Shown here in pieces: positions 1 to 11,407 of a DNA stretch of 64,000 nucleotides. The position numbers and the translations under genes are program-made. Numbering within the stretch: position 1 is the first letter of the stretch; each line of letters begins with the position of its first letter. The stretch covers positions 682,001 to 746,000 of the forward strand of contig NC_134025.1 of NCBI RefSeq assembly GCF_964204645.1. The letters are read 5' to 3'. The notes beneath the pieces were generated by a model. That model saw nothing but the letters and a program-made list of their open reading frames with translations, made no database searches and had not been told where the DNA came from. The stretch comes from Tubulanus polymorphus (Eukaryota; Nemertea; Palaeonemertea; Tubulaniformes; Tubulanidae).

Positions 1-678
1 CTAAAACTTGCCCGGGGGACAAGCATATCTGAAATTTTACTTACCCCCTCCAAAAGCTACTTGCCCTACACAGGCAGTCAGATTGGTGGCACTATCATCC
101 GTTGTATCGAGTGGGAAATCAGCTTTGTGACATAAAATTGCACTAGCCCGGGGGACAAGTGATAATGATACCTACTTGCCCCTGATGAGATGTACTTGTC
201 CCGGGCAATCGGACAAGTGCTTAGATCGGACCCTGTACCTAGGGGGTGTGGTCACATGATGCCTAGGGGGTGCGGTGTCACATTTCTATTGTGCGAGCAC
301 ATTTATTCTGTAGAAGTATTTTGTATTTAAATGTTATCTTTGATATATTTTCTGGGGTTTAATTGGGAATTTGACAGCTCTGTTTGAATTCCTTGTAAAA
401 CAGGTTTCATTCGGTCTTATGAACAAATCTTATTGTACATATTTTGTCATGATGGTTTGGAATAATTGTCATCAATGCTGCCCTCTAGTGGGTCCATAGA
501 GTAACTAATAAATTGTAATCATTTGTTTACATTTATCATTGAACATTTTATTATTTGTATAAAATACAATACATTGTATTGAATATGATTCATTGTACAG
601 TCAATAAATTATATATTTGTTATTATTGAAGTAGTTTTACGTTAATACACATTTGAGATCATCACTAATCCTGTGAGA
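1..678. other. Left edge: repeat remnant and MED6 3' flank
   Basis: No gene is seen. The first 240 bases carry several copies, in both orientations, of a motif like CCCGGGGGACAAG with its partial complement CTTGTCCCGGGCAA, which suggests a degraded inverted-repeat element. Two short copies of CCTAGGGGGTG follow at about 239-275. The rest is AT-rich 3' flank of MED6; a minus-strand AATAAA at about 547-552 lies some 130 bases past the MED6 stop and is the likely poly(A) signal. Confidence 0.4.
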
Positions 679-2704
679 TTATCGAGATATTTTAATCTTT
701 TTCTCTGGCGGCATTTTGATACTCGATTGCGATGAAACTTGTGAATTTACGTCATCTTGTTTCTCCGTTTTAATCTCAGTCTTTATTTCTGACTTTGCGG
801 CCGATTCTTCTAGAAAATAAAATAAACATAATTTCATAGAAGAAATTGATTTGAAACAAATTCTTCGTATAATTTATACATCAGAAACTCTTTACCTTTA
901 TTTGCTTCTTGATGACCGGGAAATCTCGGAGGATATTTTCTCGCTAAAGCTTCCAAGAGAACATCGACTCTCTGTCTTTGAAATAAAGAACTCGGTTCCT
1001 CTTTCTTCGTCTTCTTTCCTTTATCCTTTTCTTTATCTAAATAGAATATTTACTGTAATAATGTTTTATTCGGAAGTTTTAAAATGGCCGAACTAAAAAA
1101 CGGTGTGAAATATTCGAGGAATTATACGAGCGCTCTGACCACAGAGACAACAGACAAGGAAGCAAATTAGATACCGCGTGAATGTAGTGAATATTTGTTT
1201 ACCAGTTTTATCTTTCTCTTTGAAATCCCACCAGTAAGATTTCGATGGATGATACTGTGAATACGATTGAACTGACAAAAAAAAAGATCGCAGTATTTAA
1301 TTCTATTCACAAACACAGATAGAAATTGTATATCGAATTCTACATATGAATTCATGCTGGTTTTCTAATTCAGTGATATCTGATTCTTTACCTTCATCAA
1401 ATGCAGAATGTAAATGAGCCACTGTATTTAACTGTAAATATATAAATACAATAGTAAACTGATACATGATGGCAGGGAGAGGCGTGAGGGGAGAGAGGTG
1501 TGAGGGGGAGAGAGGTGTGAGAGGGAGAGAGGTTTTAGGAGAGAGAGGTGTGAGAGGAGAGGTGTGAGAGGGAGAGGTGTGTGAGGGGGAGAGAGGCGTG
1601 AGGGGAGAGAGGTGAGGGGAGAGAGGTGTGAGGAGAAGGGTGTGAGGGGGAGAGAGGTGTGAGGAGAGAGGTGTGAGGAGAGAGAGGTGTGAGGGGAGAG
1701 GTGTGAGGGGGAGAGGTGTGAGGGGGAGAGGTGTGAGGGGGAGAGAGGTGTGAGGAGAGAGAGGTGTGAGGAGAGAGAGGTGTGAGGGGAGAGGTGTGAG
1801 GGGGAGAGGTGTGAGGAGAGAGGTGTGAGGAGAGAGAGGTGTGAGGGGAGAGGTGTGAGGGGGAGAGGTGTGAGGAGAGAGGAGTGAGGGGAGAGAGGTG
1901 TGAGGAGAGAGAGGTGTGAGGGGGAGAGGTGTGAGGGGGAGAGGTGTGAGGGGAGAGAGGTCACTGGTCATTACTTACTAATCTTGAGTTAATAACCGAA
2001 CATAAATCCGGTGCTTGGTAAACAACGCCACCTATGATGTAATAATCCGCTAAAGGAGTAGCTGAAATAGATTGAAATGCAACACAGTAGATTATAGATA
2101 ATCCTTGAGAGGATTAGGATTAATGTCACAGACGGTATTTTTACCTTGTTGAGGTGAATGTCGATGTTGTTTACGTATGACGTATAAAATTGGTTCCTGA
2201 ACGTGCAATAAAATATATTCTAATCCTGTTAAATTACTGAAATAAAAAATACGAAACAGAATCAATCAATTAATGAGATCACCTGACATATTTTTAATTG
2301 ATCGAGGAAGAAGGTGAATCACTTACTTCAATTGATCAGGATTCAATCTCTGCATTTTAACGATTTCATTATTACAAGTTCGATCATAAAATGGGTTCGA
2401 TCTCTCGGAGAAATAATCCATCACATTTCCGGGTCCGAGAACTTGAAACCACGAACTGTCGTGCCACGATATCGTCAACGTATCTGCGTTGAATAAAATT
2501 TAATTTGATTTGTTAGATTTTCTGACGTTTAAAGCGGATTTTACAAATATTTACGGATTAAACAATAAAAACTGACACATCAGTTTGTAAATCTAGTCAA
2601 CATCTTATTCAAAACATACATTTAACATCAATCAGTTTAATATTTATTGAAATAATCAACATTATTGGTTAAAAATTTCCACCTTGTTGTCTTTGATCCA
2701 CCAT
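679..2704 (-). CDS. MED6: Mediator complex subunit 6 (MED6), 8 exons
   Basis: Head-module subunit of Mediator, which bridges activators and RNA polymerase II in the nucleus. Exons read on the minus strand: 2704-2683, 2483-2327, 2236-2145, 2061-1979, 1431-1392, 1271-1203, 1036-896, 809-679. They join in frame to 244 codons, against about 246 in the human protein. Recognisable family segments, in order, are [72 protein letters not shown] followed by YWWDFK, and [19 protein letters not shown], ending in a Lys-rich tail with [10 protein letters not shown]. All introns show GT..AG and matching phases. The start Met codes a short MVDQRQQ leader split by an intron before the conserved core. The intron between exons 4 and 5 holds a 17-bp minisatellite. 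The identity rests on recognised family sequence over nearly the whole length. Confidence 0.96.
1475..1962. repeat. 17-bp-type minisatellite in a MED6 intron
   Basis: Tandem copies of a unit close to GGGAGAGAGGTGTGAGG with variants of about 12-19 bases. The plus strand is almost entirely G, A and T. It lies in the intron between MED6 exons ending at 1979 and beginning at 1431. Two long minus-strand ORFs across it (Ser/Pro/Leu/His-rich) are products of the repeat. Confidence 0.9.
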
Positions 2705-3704
2705 CTTGAATAACGATGACACCTAGCGGAGATTTCCAGCACCAACCATAGAATTGTTAACAGCAAGAACTGCGATAAACAAATTACAAACTTTTATTAG
2801 TGACAACTGTTTACATATTATCGGGTCTTTTGAAGTTACAAACGAAAAGCATTGACAAAGTTATGGATAGCGAGGCTGGGGGAAAACTGCAGAAATTGAT
2901 TCATCCCTCCTCTCTTTGAGCCCCCGAGAGTCTTTTATTTAAAGGTTCTTTTGAAAATTCAATTTTCTCTCTTAAATAACTTTTTCAAAAAGTAAACACC
3001 GTCCTGCAGAGTATTACTGAGCAACCGAACTCGTCCCGCGCGGTGTCCGTGCCGGGTTTGGGAAAACACCAGTCCCCCTCCTCCCGGCCCGCTCAATCAT
3101 TTCCCCCACGGATAGATTCCCTTTAGACATTGTCGAAGCAATTAGCGAGGCCTCCCTAATCACACGCACCATGGATTTCCCGCCGATCGCCGGTTTACGC
3201 GCACGGCCGACTCGAAAAGCGCGGGAAAACCCAAATCGCACTTTCGTTTACTACGAAATGTGATGTACGTCACTATACCGTAAGCATACGTAAATTTCTA
3301 AATATAACTATTCCCATTCGACAACGCCGTCCAATAGAACACCGATGAGTCACCGAAAAAAAAAACAGCTATTCAATTGAGTTCATTAAATGTTTTGTCA
3401 TTTGGCTACTGGAGATCTGGACTGGAAACATCGGTTCAAGCGTCTCGGAGTGAAAACGATTTCAACATATCAGCCAAACTGGGAAATCTTCACGTTCGCA
3501 TTTTGTTTTTACCTATATTGTTACTACTGGGATAGATGATGTAAATCAATCTGTCCTAAAAAACTGATAATTCGACCTGAAAGTGAGACTGATATTTTCC
3601 ATTTGAAGCGCGAGTACAGATCCGTACCAGGAACTGATAGTCTGTGACTGCGCTTTCCTGGTTTCATTTTCCGCTGGAGATTGGACGAGATAAGATTCGC
3701 GATA
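2705..3704. other. Interval between divergent MED6 and galaxin-like genes
   Basis: Shared 5' region of two divergently transcribed genes. It contains a GC-rich island (about 3030-3235) unlike the AT-rich surroundings; a 75-codon minus-strand ORF there is not recognised and is treated as unsupported. No clear TATA element was identified. The 5' leader of the galaxin-like gene probably lies within the last few hundred bases. Confidence 0.4.
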
Positions 3705-6700
3705 ATGAATCGCTTCATCAAATATCAACAGTTTATAGGATTTTTAGTGATCTTCATCACTTCAGGTAATTAGTAAAATATTTATATACTTTGTCACAGT
3801 TTCTCAAATTAAAGTTTAAGGTTTTTAAGGTTTCGAATGAAAACCATGCAGGCCTATACTTAGGGGGTTTGGGGGTCGGAATGAGAAGCTCACACCAACT
3901 CAATGACGAAGTCTCTAGGGGGTATTTAGGAGGTTCCGCTCATTGACGAAGTTGCGCCCGGATGCCGGCCTTAAGAAAACTTAAGCATCGATTTCAAAAA
4001 CTTCGACACCTTTTCATTACGTAGTGTGAGTCTTTACTTCTATACTAACAGGACCCGACATTTGCGTGCGATGGGTACCTTACAAGAAATAAGCTCCGCT
4101 TTCATGAAAGTCGAATCCCCCAAGACATGGTTGATCCCACGGCCTGAAAACTTACCGACTTAAACGTACCGTAATGAATGAGTCATCCGCTCTAGATTTT
4201 GATAGAATGAGTTTTTTTAAAGATGGACTTTGATTACGATGGATCAGATAAAACACTTTTGATTGGCCGCACTTGACTTAACTATGAGTGGGCGTCTCTT
4301 GAGTGGTGCTAAACTACCTTCATAGATAATATAGATAATGTCGTCGTCATCCAAAATCACCTGGCAATATCTAAACAAACCGATCAATCCCACAATACAG
4401 GGCCAGATCTAAGATATGCTCAAACATGGTGTAGTGAAACCATTACTTCTTGGGCTACAGAAAAACGGACGAGCTAAAACCGAACGTCGGGAAGCCCTTT
4501 TTAGGGAACATTTTTTGGCAACTGCGAAACTATAAATCTACAAAAAAATAAAAAAGTATTCGAAAAATAATTGGGGCCAGAAGAAAGGGCCACCCAGAAA
4601 AGGGTTAGTGGTTGGGGGTTGCGGGTCGTCACTCCCTCACGGTCCACCTCATATATCAATAATCACTGATGCAATATTGAGTCCTTAGGATTTGGGATTC
4701 ACACTATAAAGCCGGGTGAGGTCGATCGTCACAAGGCCGACCTAAACTCCCGGTTTATAGTGTGAATGAAGCCCAAACAGTTTCCATTATAATTGATGAT
4801 TTATTTTCGATGTTTGTTTTAACTACGTTTATTCCAATCAGTATTAAAAAGAAAACATTTTTTTCCAACTCGTTTTTCTTACTGAGTGCGGAATTAAAAT
4901 ATCAATATCGACTTGTGATTCTCATCTCATCTCGTTTGACAGTCGAGTGCCGCAGATTCCGTCACCACAATTCAGTATTACGATGTAAAGATAGAAATCT
5001 CGATGAGTGTCCGACTTATGACGGCAGAGAACCGCAATGCTTCAATCGACAAACACAATTCTGTTGTAAAAGCGTCGTTTATGAGGAATATGTACAGAAA
5101 AACGGGAAGGGATTTCATCGGGGCTGTTGTGGAGGTACCAGATATGACTAATATATAATCAATCCATTTACGTATATCAATAGTCTCAATATACTGGAAA
5201 TTTTTGTCATTTACAATCAGTTAATTGCTGAGGGTTTTAACAATCCTTTTTACACACAATTACCTAGTTTTAATTATGTATAATTGAGCATTAGAATTTG
5301 TTTGAAATTACTTCCTCTTTTCATTGTATCATTGTGAATGAGTAAGGAATCTAAAAAAACCGTTTAATCATCAGTTTTGTCTGATCAGTTTGAATATTGA
5401 ACCTTTTCTTTTTATCGCCTGTAGGAAAACTAGTAGAAAACGTGGACAGTCAATTGTGCTGTAAAGGACGAATTGTACATAATGCGAATCCGTACACTAC
5501 GAAATGTTGTCCATACACCGCGGAAGACGCGTCAGAACTCTACGATCCGAATATATCTATTTGTTGCGCCGATCGCAATATATACGACAGATACGACAGC
5601 AACGGTACAGAAAGTATGTAATATTCATTTACAGTCTGTTCCCGACTCATTACTATTCAGAAATTCGGCTAGAAAACTTATTGTTCAAACTCAGCCAAGA
5701 TTTCATAGAGCCTATAACAATTTGAAATCTTGTTTGCAATTTTCCCATTTCTAGAAAATTTTAGAATTCCACTGAAAAGCGGCAGGGGCTGCATTTGCTC
5801 GAAAGTTCGTAAGAGTTTGCTGGTGGATAAAAGCTTTGTAAATTCAAGTCCTTATGGCATTTAAATCAACCGGTTGAATTTAACCAATTTTTGAGCAACT
5901 GCAGCAGTCTCCCTCTCTCGATCCGGTGGTCATTTAGCCCTAACCGATTAGACGTTCTTAACAATTTCTATTCATCCAATTGTTATATGAAACACACATA
6001 TACTTTTATCATACAAATATCGTCACAATTTAACATAAATCACGTGGTGTATTTCAGCGATTTGTTGCGGTGCAAAGCAACAGATTAACGGGCGACAAGA
6101 ATGTTGCAGGAACAAGAATCCTTACGATCCATATACACAGTTCTGTGAAGAAGTAGATGGTACTGTTCATAATTCAAACCAGGCTCAATGTGGAACTCGC
6201 ACATATAATCCATTTGATCGATCGTGTTGTGCAGGTATATACTATAGATAATTCATAGTTCGATTTTGGGCCAGATTTAGCTTAAAATAATAAGTTAATT
6301 ATGAATAATCTCATAATATCAAGGAGTGCATAGTCGAGGTGATGATTTTAGACCAGTCCAAGACCGAATTATAATTCTATCTACCAATCTAACAACTTAA
6401 AATCAGTCTAAGCTCATTTTGGTTTCATAACCAATCTAACAGTTTAAGACCAGTCTAAGTTCATTTTGGTTCTAAAACCAATCTAACAACTTAAAATCAG
6501 TCTAAGCTCATTTTGGTTCTATAACCAATCTAACAACTTAAGACCAGTCTAAACTTATTTTGGTTCTATAACCAATCTAACAACTTAAGACCAGTCTAAG
6601 CTCATTTTGGTTTTATAACCAATCTAACAACTTAAGACCAGTCTAAACTTATTTTGGTTCTATAACCAATCTAACAACTTAAGACCAGTCTAAGCTCATT

Positions 6701-9700
6701 TTGGTTTTATAACCAATCTAACAACTTAAGACCAGTCTAAGCTCATTTTGGTTCTATAACCAATCTAACAACTTAAGACCAGTCTAAGCTCATTTTGGTT
6801 TTATAACCAATCTAACAACTTAAGACCAGTCTAAACTCATTTTGGTTTTATAATCAATCTAACAACTTAAGACCAGTCTAAGCTCATTTTGGTTCTAAAA
6901 CCAATCTAACAACTTAAATCAATGGTAAAACCGGGATTGTGTCTATTATTTCAGGTCATTTGACTGATTTTCCAAAGGTCTCTAGAAAGAAGAACGGTAA
7001 GATTGTTGTGAAAAGAAGCTCATGTTGTGGAAGCACAAACATTCATCCCGATAGAGAAATTTGCTGCGAAGGAAAGTATCCGTTCCCACGATCTGGAATC
7101 TACCAATGCTGCAGAGGGGCTAAAACCCGTAAGTGAATCCTTAATATTATTTACGCCTGAAAAGGCGGATGAAGGCAGTGCTCAATCCGCCTCTGATACC
7201 TCAGTATTCAACTACATACATAATTCTTATAGATGAATTAAAGTTCAAGCTTAAAAGCGTCCGGGACATTGTGACAACTAGCATTTTGTACTTCGTCAAT
7301 CCTCATCTAATGGTCTAGCGGTTAGCATGCTCGGCTGGCATGCTGGTGGTCTAGCGGTTAGCATGCTCGGCTGGCATGCTGGTGGTCTAGCGGTTAGCAT
7401 GCTCGGCTGGCATGCTGGTGGTCTAGCGGTTAGCATGCTCGGCTGGCATGCTGGTGGTGGTCTAGCGGTTAGCATGCTCGGCTGGCATGCTGGTGGTCTA
7501 GCGGTTAGCATGCTCGGCTGGCATGCTGGTGGTCTAGCGGTTAGCATGCTCGGCTGGCATGCTGGTGGTGGTCTAGCGGTTAGCATGCTCGGCTGGCATG
7601 CTGGTGGTCTAGCGGTTAGCATGCTCGGCTGGCATGCTGGTGGTCTAGCGGTTAGCATGCTCGGCTGGCATGCTGGTGGTCTAGCGGTTAGCATGCTCGG
7701 CTGGCATGCTGGTGGTGGTCTAGCGGTTAGCATGCTCGGCTGGCATGCTGGTGGTGGTCTAGCGGTTAGCATGCTCGGCTGGCATGCTGCTTGTGGTCTA
7801 GCGGTTAGCATGCTCGGCTGACATGCTGGTGGTCTAGCGGTTAGCATGCTCGGCTGACAAGCTGGTGGTCTAGCGGTTAGCATGCTCGGCTGGCATGCTG
7901 CTTGTGGTCTAGCGGTTAGCATGCTCGGCTGGCATGCTGGTGGTGGTCTAGCGGTTAGCATGCTCGGCTGACATGCTGGTGGTCTAGCGGTTAGCATGCT
8001 CGGCTGGCATGCTGGTGGTGGTCTAGCGGTTAGCATGCTCGGCTGGCATGCTGGTGGTCTAGCGGTTAGCATGCTCGGCTGGCATGCTGGTGGTCTAGCG
8101 GTTAGCATGCTCGGCTGGCATGCTGGTGGTGGTCTAGCGGTTAGCATGCTCGGCTGGCATGCTGGTGGTGGTCTAGCGGTTAGCATGCTCGGCTGGCATG
8201 CTGGTGGTGGTCTAGCGGTTAGCATGCTCGGCTGGCATGCTGGTGGTCTAGCGGTTAGCATGCTCGGCTGGCATGCTGGTGGTGGTCTAGCGGTTAGCAT
8301 GCTCGGCTGGCATGCTGGTGGTCTAGCGGTTAGCATGCTCGGCTGGCATGCTGGTGGTGGTCTAGCGGTTAGCATGCTCGGCTGGCATGCTGGTGGTGGT
8401 CTAGCGGTTAGCATGCTCGGCTGACAAGCTGGTGGTCTAGCGGTTAGCATGCTCGGCTGGCATGCTGGTGGTGGTCTAGCGGTTAGCATGCTCGGCTGAC
8501 AAGCTGGTGGTCTAGCGGTTAGCATGCTCGGCTGGCATGCTGGTGGTGGTCTAGCGGTTAGCATGCTCGGCTGGCGTGCTGGTGGTGGTCTAGCGGTTAG
8601 CATGCAAGAGATAGAAACAGGTTCCTCCAAATTGATGCAACGAAATTTTTTCATTCAGTTTCTTTTACTATTTTTAACGAATTGTACACATTTTGAAGAA
8701 AAGTTATCTTTTATGTGACGCAAATGATTTTTCCCCTTAGCTTACATGTAAATTAGTGAGTAAATACTAAGTATATACATGTACACGAGTTTATAAATAT
8801 ATAAGATAATATGAATATTGGGTCAATACGCGGTGACAAACAAACTGAACAAATACTTAAAAAACTGCTGTCACTAATTATCTGAAGTATATAAATCTTA
8901 TTTAGGAGATAAATGCGCGGCGATATCGGGTCGCTCTGCATGATAACCAGGAATTCCCCGGTTCTATTTATAACTGTGGGTTTTTACTGAGCTATTATTA
9001 GAAGCAGTCAAGGCCTGCGAGATAATAAACACACTCACTCAATCCTTCGATAACCTGTTTGATATAGATCATAACTGGTTCTTAAGTTTACAAAGATATG
9101 TTCGATACATGAATACTATTTTATGTCATTTATTTACATGCAGCAATGTGTCATTATTACGGAAGCCCCTAAATGATATGCGAGATAATTCTTTCACAAT
9201 TTCGACGACTCATTATAACGAATTTCGATATAATAAGTCGAAACTGTGAAAAAATTATCTCGTATGTCACCTAGGGGCTTCCGTACATGATAGTGCTATT
9301 CAAGGTTGAAACGAAACGAATGTACAAATGATACGTTGTTTCGGTCGGGTCACTTTTTAAACTGCAATAAAATTTATTAACACTTCTAAAGCTGCTGGGT
9401 GTGTTATTGTTAGCTTGAACAGGATTTTTTGAAGAAAATAAATGTACATGGTAGATAGGCGGTCGGCCGGCTGGGTCAAGTTACTCGGCAAAAATGAGAA
9501 ACAAGTCATTCTTTATAAAGCCTTAGTGCCAAACTCGAACTGTATCAGATTAGATCTTTAATCATATTTTGTTGTAAATGTAGGAAGGTTTTTAGGTCTA
9601 GGTTACTGGTCTAGGTTATGATAGGACCCAGACTAACATTATTTAAGAAATAAGTTATCTTTAAGGTGAATCAATTTTATGTAAATGTTTTAATTTTTTC

Positions 9701-11407
9701 CAGATAACATAAATCCACAAAAACAATTATGTTGCGGTGGTGTTCCGTTCAACCTTGATCCGAATTTAAACGAATGTTGTGGATCAAAAACATACAATAA
9801 AAAACTTCAAGGTTGTTGTGTTGGACAAATATACAACAAGAAGGAACAAAAATGCGCACTAAGTGAGTAATATCTACTGGTATATGTAGAAAGAATCGAG
9901 TTCAATCATGGACTCCTTCGTTTTAGAGTCCATGGTTCAATGTAATTGGTAGTTTGAATCCTGAAAGTGACAGGGTTTCTTTCTGTAGTTCTTCTCTGAG
10001 CTCTCCACCGCAACAATCGATCGTTTGAATCCTGACAGTGACGGAGTTTCTTTCTGTAGTTCTTCTCTGAGCTCTCCACCCCGACGTGATAGTTTGAATC
10101 CTGACATTGACAGAGTTTCTTTCTGTGGTTCTCCTCTGAGCTCTCCACCCCCGACAATCGATATCCTGGAAAATTCCTTTATTTCTATTTTTACCAGAAC
10201 GATAACATAATAAATACATTTATGTATTTGTAATTCCAGGAAATGAAAGGGGTGACAACAGAGTCGTAGTTAGTGTGGATTCTGTGTTGTGTGATGGTGT
10301 TGTACAAGCTGATAATCAGCTCTGTTGTGGTGGATATGCATTAATTAACAAATCGAAACGTACTCATAATTCATGCTGTTTGAATTCGAAATATAACGAA
10401 TTCCACACTTACGATAATTCTACACATGTAAATACGATCGAACTTTTGCCGTAGCAATTGGTTTACACGGACATCGTAAAACTCATGTTAACATTTCTAT
10501 TTCAGATATGCGCTGATGAAATATACGATATATCAGAATCACAAAGATTTGAGAAATGTATTAGTGAATTTGGTGGTTGGGAATGGATGAATCCTGATGT
10601 ACACTTGTGCTGTAACGGTGGCAGATTCAGAAAAACTGAACCAAACTACAATAAATGTTGCGCCTATTCCACCTACAACATCCGTACTGAAACGTGTTGT
10701 AATGGAATGATTGGTGACATTCCTGAACGCCTTGCTGTGTAAGTTTTTACAAATCCGTGATCAAATTCATTTCAACCATTCGAAAACTGCTAGATATTAT
10801 AGTAACGATTGTACTGAAGATTCACAAGTTATTTACGATATTGAAACTTGACACAACAATTCGTGAAAATATGATCCAAATGAAGATATCAGACAGTTTA
10901 TTGAGACCACGATATTTCGGCTGCTCCCAAAACGGCATCAGGGAAGCTTTGTGGCGTCAATAAAAATTTTCTAATATTTGAATATTTCACCCTCTACATA
11001 TTTTTAGGTGTTGTAAAAATGGTGAGGTCCAATTGAAACGGAACCGAACATCTGAATGTATCCCGGATACTTTCATTAGATGCAACAATACGTGGATAGA
11101 TCCGTTGGTTACCGTCTGTTGCCAGGGTACACCGAGGTCACGTGATAGCGGGGACCGATGTTGCGGATCGGTATTCTATAACGGTTCGCTGTTTGCTTGT
11201 TGCGCCAATAAGAACAAATTTAACACGGTATATCAATGCTGTAATAGTGATACTGGTGCAGTGTCAGCTATACCCTGTTACAAAACTGAGGCTTATTTCG
11301 ATAGATTATCAAATACTGCATTTATCAGGGCGAGCAATGTTACAGTTGTGTTATGTTTGTTCTTTGTTTTTGTTATCTCTGTATCGATTTTATCAGATTC
11401 TAATTGA
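3705..11407 (+). CDS. Galaxin-like secreted Cys-rich repeat protein, 9 exons
   Basis: Exons 3705-3765, 4943-5134, 5425-5613, 6058-6234, 6955-7128, 9704-9862, 10240-10427, 10506-10738, 11008-11407 join in frame to 590 codons. Exon 1 encodes a signal peptide (MNRFIKYQQFIGFLVIFITS). Exons 2-9 carry 24 Cys-Cys pairs spaced about 10-25 residues apart, in the pattern N-x-CC-G-x-x-Y/F-N, which is typical of galaxins, proteins first described from coral skeletal organic matrix and also found in other animals. The C terminus is a hydrophobic stretch (VVLCLFFVFVISVSIL) followed by only SDSN, which looks like a GPI-anchor signal or a tail anchor. Introns 1-6 are all phase 1, so exons 2-6 are symmetric modules and probably multiplied by exon duplication. 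A role in an extracellular matrix or cell-surface coat is inferred from the family; mineralisation is possible but not shown. Possible poly(A) signals lie at 12168 and 12330. Confidence 0.88.
4685..4772. repeat. Short inverted-repeat (MITE-like) element in galaxin intron 1
   Basis: TTCACACTATAAA.CCGGG at the left is matched by its complement CCGGTTTATAGTGTGAA at the right, giving a hairpin of about 80 bases with further arm matches (GAGGTCG against CGACC). This is the shape of a small non-autonomous DNA transposon or a foldback element. Confidence 0.6.
6330..6920. repeat. Roughly 60-bp tandem repeat in galaxin intron 4
   Basis: About nine copies of a unit built from AACAACTTAAGACCAGTCTA, then AGCTCATTTTGG, then TTCTATAACCAATCT. 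Copies differ by a few substitutions, including TTCTATA against TTTTATA. The unit is similar to the interior of the inverted-repeat element at 41285-41430, so the array seems to have grown out of a fragment of that transposon. Confidence 0.85.
7310..8604. repeat. 35/38-bp minisatellite made of tRNA-like 5' halves, galaxin intron 5
   Basis: About 35 tandem copies of a unit beginning GGTCTAGCGGTTAGC and continuing ATGCTCGGCTGGCATGCT, with one or two extra GGT triplets giving 35- and 38-base variants and occasional GCTTGT or GACAAGCT variants. The unit matches the D-arm (Pol III A-box-like) and anticodon-arm part of the tRNA-derived element at 13018-13262. Long ORFs on both strands across it are artefacts of a near-3n unit that lacks stops. 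Confidence 0.92.
9159..9285. mobile_element. Palindromic MITE
   Basis: An inverted repeat with arms of about 48 bases: TACGGAAGCCCCTA at the left and TAGGGGCTTCCGTA at the right, followed inward by matching GCGAGATAATT and TTTCGAC stretches. The terminal TA on both sides could be a TA target duplication. There is no coding capacity. It lies in galaxin intron 5. Confidence 0.75.
9318..9532 (+). mobile_element. MITE family 'GGCCGG', copy 1
   Basis: Shares its internal blocks with copies at 17949-18156 and 24631-24850: CGGGTCA, GCAATAAAATTT, GGTGTGTTATTGTTAGCTTG, TAGATAGGCGG and GGCCGGC. Diverged terminal inverted repeats are visible (ATGATACGTTGTTTC against GAGAAACAAGTCATT). It is the most degraded of the three copies and lies in galaxin intron 5. 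Confidence 0.7.
9940..10170. repeat. Three tandem copies of a ~65-bp repeat, galaxin intron 6
   Basis: Three copies containing TTTGAATCCTGACAGTGAC, TTTCTTTCTGTAGTTC and TCTGAGCTCTCCACC. A diverged relative occurs at about 16905-17035 (GTTCGAATCCTGAAAGTGAC, then GGCTCTTCTCTCAGCTC), so this is a dispersed repeat locally made tandem. Confidence 0.75.

Noticed and set aside
1303-1971. 222- and 178-codon minus-strand Ser/Pro/Leu ORFs
   Set aside because: Generated by the MED6 intron minisatellite. Only the short segment ending HSAFDE (1392-1431) within the longer one is a real MED6 exon.
3014-3241. 75-codon minus-strand ORF as a gene
   Set aside because: GC-rich and unrecognised, with no splice or family support; kept only as an observation.
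7310-8604. Possible CRISPR array
   Set aside because: Units are contiguous with no unique spacers, and the context is an intron of an animal gene.
7296-8654. 452-codon minus-strand ORF and several plus-strand ORFs of 12-13-residue repeats
   Set aside because: Products of the stop-free 35/38-base minisatellite in galaxin intron 5; the non-repeat ends show no start context or splice structure.
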